From Puia sp. (GTDB lineage Bacteria > Bacteroidota > Bacteroidia > Chitinophagales > Chitinophagaceae): a DNA stretch of 64,000 nucleotides. Numbering within the stretch: the first letter of the stretch is position 1; each line of letters begins with the position of its first letter. Of this stretch, positions 48,790 through 58,591 are shown piece by piece. The notes under the pieces are model-generated. The model saw only the letters and a list, made by a program, of their open reading frames with translations, had not been told where the DNA came from and did no database searches. The position numbers were made by a program, and so were the translations under genes. The stretch is taken from contig JARLGZ010000068.1 of NCBI GenBank assembly GCA_031292515.1, positions 62,001 to 126,000 on the forward strand, in the 5' to 3' direction.

Positions 48790-49387
48790 CGCCTCTTAGT
48801 TCCTGCGTTTCCATGACCCCGGCCTCATAGTGAAGCCATTCTTTCCAGCGTGCGCGTACCTTGTCTTTGGCGATATAGGTTTCCGCCAGCCCGATGAAAA
48901 GATGATAGTGGCCTGCCTCGCTCTCCATAAAACGGCGATAGAAATTTCGCAGGTATTCATCGTCGAGGTGTTCGCTCAGTCTTTTAAAGCGTTCGCAGCT
49001 CCGGGCCTCTATCAGGGCGAAGATGAGCAGCCGGTCCAGGAACCGGTCTTCTTCCGGCGCGCCTTTTTTTTCGAACTCTATCAGCTTATTGACATAGATG
49101 TCTTTCCGTTGCCTCCCCAGTTTCAGGCCGCGCCGGGTCAACTCGGCGAGCACCAGCCGGAAGTGTCCCCATTCTTCGGTGACGATGGGAGCAAGTTCGC
49201 TGACCAGCTTCTCTTTGTCCGCATAGCGATGGATAAGGGATATGCAGCTCGTAGCGGCTTTCTGTTCACACCATGCGTGATCCGTCAGGATATCTTCCAG
49301 GGCTATACCGGCCAGGTCCACCCAGCGGGGATCGGTTGGCAGATGCAGCCCCAATATATTCTTTTGTTCCGGTGTGGGTTCCATCAT
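48776..49387 (-). CDS. miaE: tRNA-(ms2io6A)-hydroxylase MiaE family
   Basis: MiaE is a diiron enzyme that hydroxylates the isopentenyl group of ms2i6A37 in tRNA. The 203-residue protein is a ferritin-like four-helix bundle; the carboxylate and His ligands are visible in HAWCEQKAATS, VTEEWGHFRLV, EARSCERF and ESEAGHYHLF. The start is ATG 49387 (MMEPTPEQKNILGL); a TTG further out at 49423 is unlikely. The 3' end and stop codon are part of a 14-bp repeat array. Confidence 0.92.
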   Translation of the reverse strand: MMEPTPEQKNILGLHLPTDPRWVDLAGIALEDILTDHAWCEQKAATSCISLIHRYADKEKLVSELAPIVTEEWGHFRLVLAELTRRGLKLGRQRKDIYVNKLIEFEKKGAPEEDRFLDRLLIFALIEARSCERFKRLSEHLDDEYLRNFYRRFMESEAGHYHLFIGLAETYIAKDKVRARWKEWLHYEAGVMETQELRGDRIH

Positions 49388-49454
49388 GCGAAGATAGCCC
49401 GGCTCCTGCACCGATCTGCCCAAATTGAATGATATTTGACAAAAAATATAGCCC

Positions 49455-50594
49455 TTGAGCGAGGAATTTCTCCGTAAAAAATTACAGGAACGCTGGGACC
49501 AGGATGCTTACAGGACCTTGAAGCTGCCAACCGGGAAAGCGGATTTCTGTTCGAATGACTATCTGGGGATTGCTGCGGGTGGGCTGCTGGAAGCCTGCGC
49601 CGGAAAGTCCTCCCCGGCGACAGGGAATGGCCTCCTGCGGCATGGAAGCTCGGGATCCCGGTTGTTGGCGGGGAACTATGCGTTGATGGAAGAAACGGAG
49701 AAAGAGATCGCCTTATTCCACCAGGCTCCGGCCGGGCTGATCTTCAATAGCGGTTTTGATGCCAATCTCGGTCTGTTGAGTGCCGTGCCTCAAAGGAACG
49801 ATACGATCCTCTATGATTCCCTGAGCCATGCGTCGATCCGGGATGGCATACGACTGTCGTTTGCCAGGTCTTTTCCTTTTGTGCACAATGATACGGCGGA
49901 CCTTGAAAAAAGACTGCGGGCTGCCACGGGCACTGTCTTTGTGGTCACCGAGTCGGTATTTTCGATGGACGGAGACCAGGCGCCCCTCCGGGAGATTGCC
50001 GCTCTCTGTAAACAATACGGGGCCCGGCTCATCGTAGACGAAGCGCACGCGACCGGCGTGATAGGCGACCGGGGAGAAGGGCTGGTCCAGCAAATGGCAC
50101 TTCAGGAAAGCGTCTTCGCGCGGATCCATACTTTTGGAAAGGCGCTGGGTTGTCATGGAGCGGTTATACTCGGCAGCGAACTGCTCAGGGACTATCTCAT
50201 CAACTTCTCGAGGCCTTTTATCTATACGACGGCGCTCCCCGAAACGAGTGTGCAGGCGATTGTCTGTGCTTACCGGCTTTTCCCGGCGCTGGGTAGCCAT
50301 CGTGAGCGGCTTCGTCAGCTGATCGCCAGGTTCAGGGAGGAGATGCGTGGGCTGGAAAGACCGGCCGGGCCGGCAAGACCTGCGGGTCCGGATAGTGTGA
50401 CGCCCATACAGGTAGCCCTTATCCCGGGCAACGAAGCCGTGAAACGAGCGGCCCGTCTCTGCCAGGAGAATGGGCTCGATGTCCGGCCGATTCTCTATCC
50501 GACGGTTCCGAAAGGCGGCGAGAGACTGAGGATCGTATTGCATAGCTTCAATACCCCCGAAGAACTGTCCCGGCTGGTCGCCGTTTTGCAATAA
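49455..50594 (+). CDS. bioF: BioF-like aminotransferase (8-amino-7-oxononanoate synthase / alpha-oxoamine synthase family)
   Basis: The family condenses an acyl-CoA or acyl-ACP with an amino acid using PLP. The 379-residue protein has DFCSNDYLGIA, GSSGSRLLAGNY, DEAHATGVIG and the PLP lysine Lys229 (HTFGKALGCHGA), which fits BioF best; serine palmitoyltransferase-type enzymes are close relatives, and no other biotin gene is adjacent. TTG 49455 appears to be the start: a TAG lies two codons upstream in frame and no ATG occurs before the conserved region. The stop TAA begins a degenerate repeat array. Confidence 0.85.
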   Translation: MSEEFLRKKLQERWDQDAYRTLKLPTGKADFCSNDYLGIAAGGLLEACAGKSSPATGNGLLRHGSSGSRLLAGNYALMEETEKEIALFHQAPAGLIFNSGFDANLGLLSAVPQRNDTILYDSLSHASIRDGIRLSFARSFPFVHNDTADLEKRLRAATGTVFVVTESVFSMDGDQAPLREIAALCKQYGARLIVDEAHATGVIGDRGEGLVQQMALQESVFARIHTFGKALGCHGAVILGSELLRDYLINFSRPFIYTTALPETSVQAIVCAYRLFPALGSHRERLRQLIARFREEMRGLERPAGPARPAGPDSVTPIQVALIPGNEAVKRAARLCQENGLDVRPILYPTVPKGGERLRIVLHSFNTPEELSRLVAVLQ

Positions 50595-50700
50595 AAGGCG
50601 GGTTTGCCTGGATATAGTTCGAGCCGGATTTGCGGCAGTATGCAGGCGGGTGTGGTATAGTACGGGCCGCTTTGCGATAGAATGCGGGCCGGCGATTCAA
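50587..50700. repeat. Degenerate ~22-bp repeats starting at the bioF stop codon
   Basis: Five drifted copies of a unit like TTTGCGATAGAATGCGGGCC run from the 3' end of bioF. The first contains its stop TAA (50592-50594); later copies carry TAG at 50614, 50658 and 50678, together covering all three frames. The rest of the spacer to 50759 is AT-richer and holds no gene. Confidence 0.75.
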
Positions 50701-50759
50701 TTAATTGGAAAAATACTTTACTTTTAAACCTACTAAGACATCATCATAACTACTTCGGT

Positions 50760-53231
50760 ATGAGAATCGTTCCTTTCCTTATTTCCACGGCTGTCACGGC
50801 GGGGCTGATCGTCGGTCTGAACCGGTCCTGGGGCCCGATACCCCCTTTGGGCAGTTTCTTCAGCCCGCAGCACGGATTCTGGCAAAATGCGGACCCTGTC
50901 GGGAAAGACTATTCGGAGAACCTGGTCCTCCCCGGTCTGAAAGAGAAGGCGACGATCTATTTCGACGCGCGGCTGGTACCTCATGTCTTTGCGGATAATT
51001 CGGAGGATGCCTGTTACATCCAGGGCTATCTGCATGCCAAATTCCGGTTGTGGCAGATGGAGTTCCAGGTCTATGCGGCAGCGGGAAGGGTCAGCGAGAT
51101 CCTGGGGCGCGGCCCCGGCGATGGCTACCTGAAATTCGACAGGACGATGCGCAGGCTGGGTATGGTCACCGGCGCGGAAAAAGCGGTAGCGGAAATCGAA
51201 AAAGACAGTACGACAAAAAAAGATTGCGATGCTTATACCGCGGGTGTCAACGAATACATCAGTAGGCTGAAGGAGAGTGAACTGCCGCTGGAATATAAAC
51301 TGCTGAACTATCGTCCCGAACCCTGGTCCAACCTGAAGATCGCATTGTTCATGAAGAATATGGCTTATGAGCTGGCGGGGGGAGAGGATGATTTCGAGAT
51401 GACGAATGCGAAGAGCATTTTCAGCAAAGAAGACTTTGCAAAGCTCTACCCGTCCTTACGGGATAGCCTGGACCCCATCATCCCGAAGGGAACCGTCTTT
51501 CAGAAGCCATCCATCGACCTGAAAATACCCGCTACGGTAGACTCCCTCTATCTGGGCAACCGGGATTCCGCGCTGGTATGGGAGCATAAGCCCGAAAAAG
51601 CCAACGGCAGCAACAACTGGGCTGTCAGCGGCAAGAAGACGTTGAGCGGCCGTCCGATTCTCTGCAACGACCCGCACCTGGGAACCAATATGCCGGCCAT
51701 CTGGTACGAGATGCAGATACAGACACCCGCGTACAATACTTATGGGGTTTCTTTTCCGGGCGCCCCGTATGTGATCATCGGCTTCAACGATTTCTGCGCC
51801 TGGGGCGTGACGAATGCGGAAAGGGATGTCCGGGATTACTACCAGGTACGGTTTAAGGATAGTACAAAGAGAGAGTATTGGTTCGACGGCCAGTGGAAGG
51901 CGGCTGACAAAAGGATCGAAGAGATCCGGATCAACGGGCAGGAGTCGTTCCTGGATACGGTAGCCTATACCGTGTTTGGGCCGGTCATGTATGACAATAC
52001 CTTTAATGGTTCGTCGATCCGGCGTTCGGACAAGTACTATGCGGTTCGCTGGACGGGCGACGATCCCTCCGATGAATTGTCCGTCTTCAACAATATGCGG
52101 CTGGCGAAGACGTATGATGATTATCGTGAGGCTGTCAGGGCTTTGTCCACGCCCGGGCAAAATTTCATTTTTGCCGCCAAGGACGGCGATATTGCCATCA
52201 GGCAGCAGGGATCCTTCCCCGCCAAATGGAAGAAACAGGGGCTCTTCGTGATGCCGGGCGAGGACAGCAGCTATCTCTGGCAGGCAACCATCCCCGGGGA
52301 CGAGGCGCCCGCTCTCAAAAATCCCGAAAGAGGTTTTGTCAGCAGCGCCAATCAGCCACCCGCGGACAGCGCGTATCCCTATTATCTCGGGGGCGACTAT
52401 CCCATCTATCGCGGTCTGATCATCAACCGCTATCTCGGGAGGATGGATTCGATCACGCCCCGGGATATGATGAAGATGCAGACCGATAACTATGATGTAT
52501 TTGCGGAAATGGCGAGACCCCTGCTGCTCAGGTATCTCAATGAATCGCAACTCAGCATGGATGAGAAGAAATACCTGGCCCTGTTCCGGGACTGGGACCT
52601 GCGCGACGACGCCAACGAAAAAGCGCCTATCATCTTCCGGGAATGGTGGTCCCGGTTCGAAGACGGCGTCTGGTCCGATGAATTCTCCCGAACGACTCTG
52701 GCCTTGAAGAGGCCCGACGAAAGCGTCCTTCTTGAAGCGTTGCTAAAAGATTCTACGTTCTCCTTTGTCGACAATATCAACACCGCGGCGATCGAAAGCC
52801 TTCGGGATGTCGTCACGGCGGCATTCATACAGTCCATTCCCGTCCTGGAAGCGGCTGAAAAAGAAGGGCGGTTTCAATGGGCTCAATACAAGGATACCTG
52901 GGTGCGCCACCTGCTGCGTTTACCGGCTCTTAGCCGGATGCATGTGCCCATCGGCGGCGGCGCCAATTGCATAAATGCCGCCAATCAATTTCATGGCCCC
53001 AGTTGGAGGATGATCGTGCAACTTACCGACAAGACCGAAGCGTATGGGGTGTATCCCGGCGGGCAGAGCGGGAACCCGGGAAGCCCTTTCTATGACGATT
53101 TTATCGACAAATGGGCAGCGGGCAAATATTATCCCTTATGGGTCATGGACAGGGATGACGCGAGGGACAAACGTGTAAAATGGAAGATTACGGCCGGTAA
53201 AGGAGATCTGCCAACGGGCCAGGTCAACTGA
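50760..53231 (+). CDS. Penicillin acylase-family N-terminal nucleophile hydrolase
   Basis: The family cleaves amide bonds of beta-lactams or acyl-homoserine lactones after self-processing into two chains. The 823-residue precursor has a signal or anchor (about 3-22), an alpha-chain region, and the autocleavage site Gly283-Ser284 in NGSNNWAVSG, Ser284 becoming the N-terminal nucleophile of the beta chain. Other landmarks are LCNDPHLG and the C-terminal GGQSGNPGSPFYDDF. The start ATG 50760 gives a clean signal sequence; the frame is open to 50682, but within the repeat array. Export to the periplasm is expected; the natural substrate is unknown. Confidence 0.92.
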   Translation: MRIVPFLISTAVTAGLIVGLNRSWGPIPPLGSFFSPQHGFWQNADPVGKDYSENLVLPGLKEKATIYFDARLVPHVFADNSEDACYIQGYLHAKFRLWQMEFQVYAAAGRVSEILGRGPGDGYLKFDRTMRRLGMVTGAEKAVAEIEKDSTTKKDCDAYTAGVNEYISRLKESELPLEYKLLNYRPEPWSNLKIALFMKNMAYELAGGEDDFEMTNAKSIFSKEDFAKLYPSLRDSLDPIIPKGTVFQKPSIDLKIPATVDSLYLGNRDSALVWEHKPEKANGSNNWAVSGKKTLSGRPILCNDPHLGTNMPAIWYEMQIQTPAYNTYGVSFPGAPYVIIGFNDFCAWGVTNAERDVRDYYQVRFKDSTKREYWFDGQWKAADKRIEEIRINGQESFLDTVAYTVFGPVMYDNTFNGSSIRRSDKYYAVRWTGDDPSDELSVFNNMRLAKTYDDYREAVRALSTPGQNFIFAAKDGDIAIRQQGSFPAKWKKQGLFVMPGEDSSYLWQATIPGDEAPALKNPERGFVSSANQPPADSAYPYYLGGDYPIYRGLIINRYLGRMDSITPRDMMKMQTDNYDVFAEMARPLLLRYLNESQLSMDEKKYLALFRDWDLRDDANEKAPIIFREWWSRFEDGVWSDEFSRTTLALKRPDESVLLEALLKDSTFSFVDNINTAAIESLRDVVTAAFIQSIPVLEAAEKEGRFQWAQYKDTWVRHLLRLPALSRMHVPIGGGANCINAANQFHGPSWRMIVQLTDKTEAYGVYPGGQSGNPGSPFYDDFIDKWAAGKYYPLWVMDRDDARDKRVKWKITAGKGDLPTGQVN

Positions 53232-53245
53232 TAAGCGGCTTTTGA

Positions 53246-53253
53246 TAATTTTG
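53246..53253 (+). promoter_or_regulatory. -7 promoter element before the 53273 gene
   Basis: TAATTTTG matches TAnnTTTG, 15 bases after the acylase stop and 19 before the next ATG. Confidence 0.4.
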
Positions 53254-53272
53254 AACCTCAAAATAGTCTGGC

Positions 53273-53635
53273 ATGAAATTCTTCGTATCGATATTGCTGA
53301 CCGCCCTGCTCAGTTTTGTGTCCGGGCTGTACCTCCCGTGGTGGGGAATGGCGCTGGTCTCCTTCGGCGTGAGTGCGCTGATCGGGCAGCGGCCGTGGTG
53401 GTCTGCCTTGTCGGGCTTTCTGGCTTTATCGCTTTTGTGGGGATTACTGGCCTGGATGATCGACACGGGGAATAACAGCATTTTATCCCACAAGATAGCG
53501 CAGATCTTTCCGTTGCAGGGTTCTTCGCTGCTGGCGATTGGGGTGACGGCCCTGATAGCCGGCCTGGTAGGGGGGCTGGCGGCCTTGTCCGGGAGCTATA
53601 TGGTCGGCAGACCCCGCGTTGCCGACGCCGATTAG
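53273..53635 (+). CDS. Small four-helix membrane protein, unknown
   Basis: The 120-residue protein is almost wholly hydrophobic with about four membrane helices (roughly 3-22, 24-40, 43-65 and 85-112) and a short polar tail. I do not recognise the family. ATG 53273 follows a -7 element by 19 bases. It lies between the penicillin-acylase gene and the second DUF5686 gene, all on one strand with gaps of 41 and 60 bases. Confidence 0.7.
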   Translation: MKFFVSILLTALLSFVSGLYLPWWGMALVSFGVSALIGQRPWWSALSGFLALSLLWGLLAWMIDTGNNSILSHKIAQIFPLQGSSLLAIGVTALIAGLVGGLAALSGSYMVGRPRVADAD

Positions 53636-53695
53636 CCAATCGGGGAGCTGAAGCGGGCGATGGCCCGCGGCGATCCGGTATTCATAATTATTCCC

Positions 53696-56323
53696 ATGAG
53701 GCGCGTATCATTCCTGTTTTTTTTGGCACTCTCTTCTGTCCTATGCGCCGGGGCCACAAAACTGACCGGTCTTGTGACCGATCAGCAGGGACGTCCGCTG
53801 CCTTATGCTTCCGTCCTGGTCAAGGGGGGCTCGCGTGGGGTGACTTCGAATAATGAAGGGAGGTATTCCCTGGACCTGGAGCCAGGCAGCTATACCCTCT
53901 CCTGTCAGTATGTAGGGTATGCCCGGCAGGAGAAAATGATCACCGTGAAGGCATCCGACGAAGCGCTGGAGCTGGATTTTCGGCTTTCGCTGCAGGAGCT
54001 GTCCATGGCGGAAGTAGTGGTTAGGCCGGGCGGGGAAGACCCGGCTTATGCGATCATCCGGTATGCGATCAAAAAGAGAAAGGACTATGAGAACCCGCTG
54101 GACTCCTTCACCTGCGAGGCGTATATCAAGACGCTGATCAAGACGCGTAAGCTCCCCAAAAAGGTCTTAGGGCAAAAAATAGAAGAAAAAGACAAAAGAC
54201 AGATGGGGGTGGACTCCGCGGGAAAAGGCATTATCTTCCTGTCAGAGTCCCTCACGAGGGTCGCTTTCAAAAGACCCGGTAAGCTGAAACTCGAAGTGCT
54301 CTCCGGCCGGGAGAGCGGGTCGAACGGGTATGGCTTCAATTTCCCGACATTTATCAATTTTTATAACAACAATGTCAATATCATGGCTTCGCGGATGAGC
54401 CCGAGGGGATTCGTGTCTCCCATCGCCGAATCGGCGTTGAGCTATTACCGGTATAAGTACCTGGGATCGTTTATCGAGGACGGGAAAGAGATCAACAAGA
54501 TCCAGGTCATTCCCCGCAGAAAATATGAGCCTCTTTTTTCCGGAACCCTCAATATCGTGGAGGGGGAGTGGCGTATCCACAGCCTGGACCTGCAATTGGT
54601 AAAGGAATCCCAACTGGAGATATTGGATACCCTGGAGATCCGGCAGATTCATGCGCCCATCGGTAGTCTGTCTTCAGGCGGCCTCTTTTCAGGCAGCGCT
54701 GGAGCCGGCCTGGCCCGGGACGGTAAAAATCCTGCCGGCGTCTGGGTGACCAAAGACCAGGTCGTTTATTTCTCATTTAACGTTTTTGGCGTCGATGCGG
54801 TGGGAAATTTTCTCAATATCTACAACAAATATGATGTGGCGCCGCAGTTCCGGAAGAAATTCTTCAACAACGTGCTGATCAGGTATGATACGACCGTCAA
54901 CAAAAAGACGCATGACTATTGGGATTCCGTCCGTCCCGTGCCCCTGGAGCCGGAAGAACTCTCCGACTACCGGAGAAAGGACAGTGTTTTCCAGCGCATT
55001 CACGATTCCTCGGGGGCACGCAGGAACAGGGATTCCCTGCTGAAAGAACAGGGGAAGGTCCGTCCCTGGCAATTCGTGACCGGCTTCAACCGTTCGGATT
55101 TTGACCCTACGCGGCCGTTGACCTATTCCCTGGATCCCGTTATCACGGGGTTACGGTATAATACCGTGGGAGGGCTCAACCTGCATATCCAGGGCTCCCT
55201 ATCCAGGCGATTCAAGGCCTCGGGTAACGAGTTGTCCTTTCATCCGCATATCCGGTATGGGTTCGGCAATGGCCATCTCAATGCCTGGGGGGTGCTCGCG
55301 CTGGATACAAGGTCGCTTGTGCGCGACGGAGAAGATTTTATAAGAAGCCGGCAGCGCTATTATTTTTCGGGCGGGAAGCGGGTCAGTCAGTTCAACCAGG
55401 AGGAGCCCATCACCGAGACTTTGAACAGTCTGTATACGCTGCTGGCGCGGAGGAATTATATGAAGATCTATGAGAACTATTTTGCGGAGTTTCGTACTTC
55501 CCGCCGCTTCGACGACGGGCTGCAGATTACGGCCGGGGCAAAGTATGAAGACCGGAGGCCGTTGAATAATACCAGTGACTTTTCGGTCTTTGGCGGCAAA
55601 GATCCCGCGTTTACGCCGAACTATCCCTATGAGAAGCTGGACACGCAATTCCTGCCCCATCATGCTTTCCTGACCGGTATCGATCTGCAATATCAACCCG
55701 GGATGAAGTATATCGAGTTTCCAAACAATAAAGTACCGATCGGGTCCAGGTATCCCAGCTTCTATTTCTCCTGGCAGCGGGGGTGGCGGGGCCCGTTTGG
55801 GAGCGTCGAAAATTTCGACAAGTGGAGTTTCTCCGTAAAAGATGACCTCAATTTCAAGTTGGGAGGGCTGCTCCGGTACCGGCTCGGCATTGGCGGATTT
55901 CCTGATGCAAGGACCGTCAACATACAAGACTATCAGCATTTCAACGGCAACCAGTTGCTGTTCGCCAGTCAATACCTGAACAGTTTTCAACTGGCCCCTT
56001 ACTATGCCAACAGCACAACGGCTTCCTTGTACGCCACCGGTCATATCGAGCATCACTTCAACGGCTTGCTGACCAACAAGATCCCTCTGTTCCGGACCCT
56101 GGACTGGTGGCTGGTAGGCGCCGCAAATGGCTTCTATGTCAGCGGACACAACAACTATGCGGAGGTCTCGGGGGGCCTGGAGAATATCTTCAAGCTCTTT
56201 CGGGTGGATGTCGTCGCGTCCTATCTGAATGGGAAAACCGGCCAGGTGGGGGTCCGGCTCGGTCTCGGGGGGGTGCTGGGAAGCAATTTTATGAGCCGGA
56301 GGCGGGGAGTGAGTGGTGAGTAG
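53696..56323 (+). CDS. DUF5686 outer-membrane protein with carboxypeptidase-like regulatory domain, second copy
   Basis: The 875-residue protein has a signal peptide (about 1-18), a CarboxypepD_reg-like domain (about 22-105: TGLVTDQQGRPLPYASVLVKGG), then DUF5686 and a long C-terminal barrel-like region. It is a homologue of the gene at 6575. ATG 53696 (MRRVSFLFFLAL) is chosen over 53660 because it gives a proper signal sequence. The C-terminus does not end in the usual barrel Phe: the last residues RRRGVSGE are encoded partly by a GTGAGTGGTGAG repeat that runs through the stop codon, as if the native end had been overwritten. Confidence 0.87.
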   Translation: MRRVSFLFFLALSSVLCAGATKLTGLVTDQQGRPLPYASVLVKGGSRGVTSNNEGRYSLDLEPGSYTLSCQYVGYARQEKMITVKASDEALELDFRLSLQELSMAEVVVRPGGEDPAYAIIRYAIKKRKDYENPLDSFTCEAYIKTLIKTRKLPKKVLGQKIEEKDKRQMGVDSAGKGIIFLSESLTRVAFKRPGKLKLEVLSGRESGSNGYGFNFPTFINFYNNNVNIMASRMSPRGFVSPIAESALSYYRYKYLGSFIEDGKEINKIQVIPRRKYEPLFSGTLNIVEGEWRIHSLDLQLVKESQLEILDTLEIRQIHAPIGSLSSGGLFSGSAGAGLARDGKNPAGVWVTKDQVVYFSFNVFGVDAVGNFLNIYNKYDVAPQFRKKFFNNVLIRYDTTVNKKTHDYWDSVRPVPLEPEELSDYRRKDSVFQRIHDSSGARRNRDSLLKEQGKVRPWQFVTGFNRSDFDPTRPLTYSLDPVITGLRYNTVGGLNLHIQGSLSRRFKASGNELSFHPHIRYGFGNGHLNAWGVLALDTRSLVRDGEDFIRSRQRYYFSGGKRVSQFNQEEPITETLNSLYTLLARRNYMKIYENYFAEFRTSRRFDDGLQITAGAKYEDRRPLNNTSDFSVFGGKDPAFTPNYPYEKLDTQFLPHHAFLTGIDLQYQPGMKYIEFPNNKVPIGSRYPSFYFSWQRGWRGPFGSVENFDKWSFSVKDDLNFKLGGLLRYRLGIGGFPDARTVNIQDYQHFNGNQLLFASQYLNSFQLAPYYANSTTASLYATGHIEHHFNGLLTNKIPLFRTLDWWLVGAANGFYVSGHNNYAEVSGGLENIFKLFRVDVVASYLNGKTGQVGVRLGLGGVLGSNFMSRRRGVSGE

Positions 56324-56375
56324 TGAGTGGTGAGTAGTGAGTGGTGAATGCTTGGGTGAGTAGTCCGTAGTGACT
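56308..56375. repeat. GTGAGTA-family repeat running through the DUF5686 stop codon
   Basis: GTGAGTGGTGAGTAGT is repeated twice plus partial copies. The stop TAG (56321-56323) is inside the first copy and is followed at once by TGA in frame; further stops at 56331, 56335 and 56338 cover the other frames. GTGAGTAGTCCGTAGT at 56356-56371 is identical to 32534-32549. Confidence 0.9.
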
Positions 56376-56384
56376 GTTTTTCCT

Positions 56385-56392
56385 TATTTTTG
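56385..56392 (+). promoter_or_regulatory. -7 promoter element of trhO
   Basis: TATTTTTG, an exact TAnnTTTG match, lies 49 bases before the trhO ATG and directly after the repeat array. Confidence 0.45.
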
Positions 56393-56441
56393 CGGTGCAG
56401 AAATTTTGTTCACCCTGCAAGTGTCCTGAAAATTTCAAAAC

Positions 56442-57494
56442 ATGGCAGCATTACATAACCGCGTCTCCCAAAAGGAGCTGAAAGAGCGTATGTACCGGGA
56501 GACAGAGCCTCGTGTCACGCTTTCTTTTTATCGCTATTTTACGCTTTCCGATCCCCGGCAGTTCCGGGACGATCTCTACAAAGCACTATACGAGCAGCAG
56601 GTTTTCGGGCGCATCTATGTCGCCGCGGAAGGCATCAATGCGCAGATCAGTATTCCGCGTTCACGGCTCGAATGGTTCCGGGACTATTGCGATTCCCTGG
56701 AGGCGTTGAAAGCGATACGGCTCAATATCGCCGTAGATGACGATGGTAAATCCTTTTGGGTGCTGAAAATAAAAGTGAGGGATAAGATCGTCGCCGACGG
56801 GATTGACGATCCCGGTTTCGATATGGGAAAAAAAGGCCGCTATCTCGATGCCGTGGAATTCAACCGGCTGACGGAGGATCCTTCGACGATCGTGGTGGAT
56901 ATGCGCAATCACTACGAATATGAAGTCGGTCATTTCGAAGGGGCCATCGAAATCCCTTCTGAAACGTTCCGTGAGCAATTGCCGATGTCCGTGGAGATAT
57001 TGCAGGAGAAAAAGGACCAGCCCATCGTCATGTATTGTACCGGTGGCATCCGTTGCGAAAAAGCGAGCGCCTGGCTTCTGCACAAGGGGTTTTCCAATGT
57101 CTTTCATCTCGAAGGCGGGATCATTCATTATGCCAATACCATAAAGGCGCAGGGGCTGGAAAACAAATTCCGGGGCAAGAACTTCGTCTTTGACGACCGC
57201 CTCGGGGAGCGTATCGGGGACGAAATCATCTCCCGTTGCCACCAGTGCGGAGCGCCGGCTGACACGCATACCAATTGCAAAAGCGAGGCCTGTCACCTGT
57301 TGTTTATCCAATGTTCCGCCTGCGCGGAGAAATACGAAGGCTGTTGCAGCGAAGCCTGCCGGGAGATGATCCATAAGCCGGAAGAGGAAAGGGCGCTGAT
57401 CCGCAAGGGGCTGGATCAGGCGCCACGGGTATTCAACAAGGCCAGGGGTCGGTTGCGGCGGGGCGGCCAGGCTGACGCGCAGCCTTCGCTATGA
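56442..57494 (+). CDS. trhO: tRNA uridine-34 hydroxylase TrhO (rhodanese-like)
   Basis: TrhO uses O2 to hydroxylate uridine 34 of tRNAs toward 5-methoxy-/5-carboxymethoxy-uridine. The 350-residue protein has the N-terminal acylphosphatase-like domain (about 20-115), a rhodanese domain with the catalytic cysteine in [11 protein letters not shown], and a Cys-rich C-terminal part ([30 protein letters not shown]) likely to bind zinc. Start ATG 56442. Its last codons overlap the convergent purC stop by six bases. Confidence 0.94.
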   Translation: MAALHNRVSQKELKERMYRETEPRVTLSFYRYFTLSDPRQFRDDLYKALYEQQVFGRIYVAAEGINAQISIPRSRLEWFRDYCDSLEALKAIRLNIAVDDDGKSFWVLKIKVRDKIVADGIDDPGFDMGKKGRYLDAVEFNRLTEDPSTIVVDMRNHYEYEVGHFEGAIEIPSETFREQLPMSVEILQEKKDQPIVMYCTGGIRCEKASAWLLHKGFSNVFHLEGGIIHYANTIKAQGLENKFRGKNFVFDDRLGERIGDEIISRCHQCGAPADTHTNCKSEACHLLFIQCSACAEKYEGCCSEACREMIHKPEEERALIRKGLDQAPRVFNKARGRLRRGGQADAQPSL

Positions 57495-58415
57495 CAGGTT
57501 GCTCAGCGAATACAGTATACGCTGGTAAGTCTCCTCGTCGCTTAATGTGAGGGGGATGAATTTCTCGCCGATGACTTTTTCATAGAGCTCGATATATCGC
57601 CTGCTGATCGTCCCGACCCATTCATCCTTCATTTCCGGAACGGTCTGGCCTTCCTTGCCCATAAAGTTATTTTCGATCAGCCATTCCCGCACAAACTCCT
57701 TGCTCAATTGTTTCTGGTGTTCGCCTTTGGCCTGTCGTTCGTCAAAGCCGTCTGCGTAGAAATAGCGGGAAGAGTCGGGGGTGTGGATCTCGTCCATCAG
57801 GTAGACGGTGTCTCCGATCTTTCCAAACTCGTATTTCGTGTCTACCAGGATCAGCCCTCTTTTTGCGGCGATCTCCCTGCCGCGCGCAAACAGGGCCAGG
57901 GTGTATTTCTCCATCAGGGAGTAGTCGGCTTCGCTTGCCAGTCCCCGGCTGAGGATCTCGGGCCGGGAGATGTCCTCGTCGTGTCCGACTTCGGCCTTGG
58001 TGGAAGGCGTGATGATGGGGGAGGGGAAGTAGTCGTTCTCCTTCAGGCCTTCGGGCAGGGTTACCCCGCATAACTCGCGTTTGCCGCTGCGGTAGGTCCT
58101 CCAGGCGTGGCCGGTCAGGTTGCCTCTAACGACCATCTCTACCCGAAAAGGGGTGCATTTCCTGCCGATGGCCACATTCGGGGCCGGCGTATCGGAAAGC
58201 CAGTTCGGGCAGATGTCCGCGGTGGCCTTGAGCATATAAGCAGCTATTTGATTTAATACTTGTCCTTTAAAGGGGATGGGGCGGGGGAGTATGACGTCAA
58301 ACGCCGAGATCCGGTCGGAGGCGATCATGACGAGCCATTCGTCGGCGATCGTATAGACGTCGCGGACTTTGCCGCGATAGAATTGGGTTTGCCGGGGAAA
58401 CTGTAATGTTTTCAT
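57489..58415 (-). CDS. purC: Phosphoribosylaminoimidazole-succinocarboxamide synthase PurC
   Basis: PurC joins CAIR with aspartate using ATP to give SAICAR, the step after PurE. The 308-residue protein has [31 protein letters not shown] and LVDTKYEFG, as expected. It is longer than the ~240-residue E. coli enzyme and matches the longer Bacteroidota/eukaryote-like type. The gene stands alone, convergent with trhO (six-base overlap). Start ATG 58415. Confidence 0.97.
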   Translation of the reverse strand: MKTLQFPRQTQFYRGKVRDVYTIADEWLVMIASDRISAFDVILPRPIPFKGQVLNQIAAYMLKATADICPNWLSDTPAPNVAIGRKCTPFRVEMVVRGNLTGHAWRTYRSGKRELCGVTLPEGLKENDYFPSPIITPSTKAEVGHDEDISRPEILSRGLASEADYSLMEKYTLALFARGREIAAKRGLILVDTKYEFGKIGDTVYLMDEIHTPDSSRYFYADGFDERQAKGEHQKQLSKEFVREWLIENNFMGKEGQTVPEMKDEWVGTISRRYIELYEKVIGEKFIPLTLSDEETYQRILYSLSNLS

Positions 58416-58591
58416 CCGTATGATTTATTTCCACCGGCGAAATTACGGCTCTGCTCCCGTATATGGGCTAAGGTTAATGCACTAAATATCAACACGTATC
58501 GGATAATAATAAAAAAAATTAAATTTCTGTTAAAAGATTACATATCGTACTTTGCCTGTAAATGTCCTATTCTTAAACGAAAACTTGCTTT

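Noticed and set aside
51456-52550. 364-codon frame antisense to the penicillin acylase gene
   Set aside because: Inside a conserved gene on the other strand, no family match.
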